Shown here: one piece after another, positions 62,156 through 64,000 of the stretch | How positions within the stretch are numbered: the stretch's first letter is position 1 | Layout: each line of letters opens with the position of its first letter | Assembly (NCBI GenBank): GCA_003343885.1 | Contig: QAKH01000079.1 | Location: 85,969 to 149,968 of the forward strand | DNA: 64,000 nt | Source: Clostridiales bacterium | GTDB lineage: Bacteria; Bacillota; Clostridia; Oscillospirales; CAG-382 | Direction of reading: 5' to 3' | Program-made: the position numbers and the translations under genes | Notes under the pieces: generated by a model | Told to the model about the DNA's origin: nothing | Seen by the model: the letters and a program-made list of their open reading frames with translations, nothing else | Database searches by the model: none

Positions 62156-63433
62156 TCAGAACATGGCTTCCATCTCCAGTTTAATTTCATCTCGTTTTGT
62201 GTTTTTATAATAATGCTTGTATATTGTCATCGGGCTGTTTCCCGCCATCTCAGCAACCACTCCAGCGAGTTTCCCGCTGTCAACCATTTTAGAGATAAAC
62301 GAGCCCCGAGCGGAATACCATGTGATATTTTCAGTGATACCGAGCATCTTGCACGCTTTGGTCAAAGTCCTGGATACAAGTTTAGAGATTTGCTTTACTC
62401 GTGTTTGTCTCTTTGAAGATGTTGTATGCTTATGTGTAAAGACCGGGAAAACATAGTTCCCATAACATGCCCCAACATATTTATTCATGATCATCTTGGC
62501 TTTGGTTATAAGTATGGGCTTGGCCGTTTTAGGGAACTTGATACGTTCGTAAACAATGCGGTCGTCTTCAACCAAATCCCATGTCAAATTACACACATCG
62601 ACGTTTGCCATTCCGCCAGTGTAGTAGCTGAATAAGAATAAATCAAGATGTAATTGTTCCTTCGGCGAGAACAAAGTTCGGTCAATATTAGCAATCTTTT
62701 CAATGACTTTATCCGAAACAGCCTTTGAGGTAGTCTCATCCCATTTGATATCATCTCCCAGGCAAAGGAACGCATCCATATTGACACCATACATGCCTTC
62801 TTTATATGCATAATTACATATAGCCCTTAATTTTCTAAGCTTACCTGTAAGACCACCTTTATTGCCGTTTCTTATGCCCCTTTCTTTGATCCAAAATGCA
62901 TAATCCAGCAAAAATTGTTCGGTAATATCGATAAAGTAATAGGATGAAAAAGCTCTATCGTATTTTTCTTTGGTAAAAGATGATAGCGAACGCTTCATTT
63001 GCATGTAGACTTGTGCATTAGGACTGCTATCTATTATTTGCCCATTTTTTATTCGCTTCTTTTCGTTAAATCGTAGAATCAGGGAATCAATCATCTGAGC
63101 TACGGACTTTACTTTAACCTCGGGCTTGTTTTGTTTGATGACGTCAAAGTAATGAGAAACTTCTACGGGCGACCAGTTTCGGCCTTCACTTTCCCATGTG
63201 TCGATGACATGAAGATACTTTGTCTTAATGTCAAATAACAACTTGTTTTTAGTCGTTGCGTCAGGCGTTCCTGTCTTGAAGCATTGAGATTTTGCATCCC
63301 AGTTCTTTAAAAGGCCGGTAATATTGAGAACTTTGGGGACACGAGCATAGCCCGTTTTGAAGAAAATCAGCTCCAGCTTGACCATTTTCTGGTCCTTGGG
63401 GTTCATCTTACCCCGGATATTGATTGTATACAT
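62156..63433 (-). CDS. Tyrosine recombinase/integrase (copy B)
   Basis: The protein is 425 residues, homologous from end to end to the integrase at 51.6 kb but clearly diverged. Motifs are MVKLELIFFKTGYARVPKVL (arm-binding), a core-binding domain with AFWIKERGIRNGNKGGLTGK, and the catalytic end TWYSARGSFISKMVDSGKLA, VVAEMAGNSPMTIYKHYYKN with Arg and Tyr conserved. The second His of the usual set is Met or Asn here. It is the outermost mobile gene, next to rpsA, so the chromosomal junction is probably within 62.1-63.7 kb. Confidence 0.8.
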   Translation of the reverse strand: MYTINIRGKMNPKDQKMVKLELIFFKTGYARVPKVLNITGLLKNWDAKSQCFKTGTPDATTKNKLLFDIKTKYLHVIDTWESEGRNWSPVEVSHYFDVIKQNKPEVKVKSVAQMIDSLILRFNEKKRIKNGQIIDSSPNAQVYMQMKRSLSSFTKEKYDRAFSSYYFIDITEQFLLDYAFWIKERGIRNGNKGGLTGKLRKLRAICNYAYKEGMYGVNMDAFLCLGDDIKWDETTSKAVSDKVIEKIANIDRTLFSPKEQLHLDLFLFSYYTGGMANVDVCNLTWDLVEDDRIVYERIKFPKTAKPILITKAKMIMNKYVGACYGNYVFPVFTHKHTTSSKRQTRVKQISKLVSRTLTKACKMLGITENITWYSARGSFISKMVDSGKLAGVVAEMAGNSPMTIYKHYYKNTKRDEIKLEMEAMF

Positions 63434-63435
63434 AA

Positions 63436-63592
63436 AGATAAAGTGTTAAGTTGTTGCCTTAATTACCATTAGTAGGCATTAGTTGCTCTAAATTAACCTA
63501 CATAATTACCTACATGAAAAGAGTAGGATATACGGTAATGAAAGGTTTATACGGTCTCGACCGTTCTTCTTCAACAACCTAACACTTTATCT
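63436..63592. repeat. Inverted repeat flanking the integrase promoter region
   Basis: AGATAAAGTGTTAAGTTGTTG (63436-63456, given here as 21 bases split AGATAAAGTG TTAAGTTGTTG) recurs inverted at 63572-63592 with one mismatch. Between them are two direct copies of ACCTACAT (about 63498-63516). Such an arrangement could be integrase arm sites or the attachment site itself. Confidence 0.5.
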
Positions 63593-63626
63593 ATCAAAAA
63601 CTTATAAAACAACGCTTATAAGTCTC

Positions 63627-63661
63627 AAAAAAGCCCCCTTCCTCGCGGTCGGGGATTTTTT
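63627..63661 (-). terminator. Terminator of rpsA
   Basis: AAAAAAGCCCC and GGGGATTTTTT can pair with one mismatch. On the minus strand this gives a GC stem followed by a T-run, 19 nt after the rpsA stop. Confidence 0.6.
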
Positions 63662-63679
63662 CATCTATGCGATCAAGGA

Positions 63680-64000
63680 TTACTTCTCCTCCTTGGCAGC
63701 CGCTTCCATCGCGTCCTTGAGTTCGGCCAGACCGGCGATGTCGCCCAGCGTGGTCTTCTCGACCGAAGCGTTGATCTTCTTCACCGAAGACTTGGTAGCC
63801 TCGGCAGAAGCCTTTCTTTCGGCAGCCTGCTCGGCGCGCTCGGCACGTTTAGCCTCTTCGAAAAGACGAGTGTGCGAAAGCGTGATGCGCTTGGTAGCCT
63901 TCGAGAATTCGATCACCTTGAACGGCAGTTTCTCGCCGACCGTCGCCGTCGTGCCGTCCTCTTTCACCAGCTGACGCATCGGAGCGAAGCCCTCGACGTT
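63680..64000 (-). CDS. rpsA: 30S ribosomal protein S1, C-terminal end (cut by window edge)
   Basis: About 107 C-terminal residues are present, and the frame continues past the right edge. They show the end of the last S1 RNA-binding repeat (GFAPMRQLVKEDGTTATVGE, KLPFKVIEFSKATKRITLSH) and the Bacteroidetes-type tail rich in Ala, Glu and Lys (RLFEEAKRAERAEQAAERKA, VEKTTLGDIAGLAELKDAME). S1 binds mRNA on the small ribosomal subunit. It is the only clear core chromosomal gene here and marks the right flank of the mobile region. Confidence 0.85.
   Translation of the reverse strand, partial: NVEGFAPMRQLVKEDGTTATVGEKLPFKVIEFSKATKRITLSHTRLFEEAKRAERAEQAAERKASAEATKSSVKKINASVEKTTLGDIAGLAELKDAMEAAAKEEK

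Noticed and set aside
1..64000. tRNA or rRNA genes
   Set aside because: I found no cloverleaf with TTCGAATC-type T-loop or rRNA-like segment; a covariance search would be needed to exclude degenerate copies.

Overview
The window looks like chromosome from a gut Bacteroidales bacterium, perhaps Alistipes-like. The evidence is protein family content (GLPGLI proteins, GG-Bacteroidales peptide precursors, SusC-like barrel protein, Bacteroidales-style integrases and HU proteins), TAnnTTTG-type -7 promoter boxes, and the 3' end of ribosomal protein S1 (rpsA) at the right edge. Genus is an inference; no rRNA or other diagnostic marker is present.

Layout. (1) 1-14.5 kb, plus strand: tightly overlapping phage replication and lysis genes: an SbcC/gp46-like ATPase, a frameshifted small gene, a sigma-70-like factor, a DnaB-like helicase, a DnaG-like primase, a DNA polymerase III alpha split into two ORFs, a nucleoside monophosphate kinase, a DnaQ-like exonuclease, the small terminase, two small membrane proteins and an Rz-like protein. 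An opposite-strand, AT-rich pair including a putative abortive-infection protein (putAbiC) interrupts it at 3.9-6.1 kb. (2) 14.5-15.4 kb: a long RNA-like hairpin and a CI-type repressor. (3) 15.5-45.2 kb: a 30 kb peptide natural product (RiPP) locus. (4) 45.4-48.5 kb: DUF5675, large terminase (broken in its Walker A) and a head-tail connector-like gene, so the RiPP locus separates the small from the large terminase gene. (5) 48.5-52.9 kb: a 1.8 kb stretch rich in stem-loops, then HU, a NUMOD1-like protein, a histone H1-like protein and a tyrosine integrase. (6) 53-56.6 kb: a beta-trefoil lectin-like protein and an OprP-like porin. (7) 56.9-63.4 kb: a second, inverted copy of the DUF5675/TerL/connector block with its own HU, H1-like gene and integrase. 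Here TerL carries a 368-residue LAGLIDADG intein with the hallmarks of class 3 inteins. (8) rpsA.

The RiPP locus is the most interesting system. It has a SPASM radical SAM maturase, a pseudo-radical-SAM partner, seven GG-leader precursor genes, a C39-peptidase ABC exporter with HlyD and TolC partners, and a B12-type radical SAM enzyme. Precursors 1-6 are each preceded by the same untranslated leader (60 nt core, no indels, 121-124 nt before the start codon, flanked by stem-loops with compensatory changes). Each is followed by its own stem-loop and then a gene for an exported protein: retropepsin-like protease, GLPGLI protein or TlpA-like thioredoxin. The locus therefore looks like a stack of duplicated leader + precursor + stem-loop + exported partner cassettes served by one maturation and export machine. 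A fused C39-like/VKOR/thioredoxin protein and precursors with terminal cysteine pairs suggest that some products are disulfide-bonded. Fragments of a second exporter and an esterase-like gene show past rearrangement.
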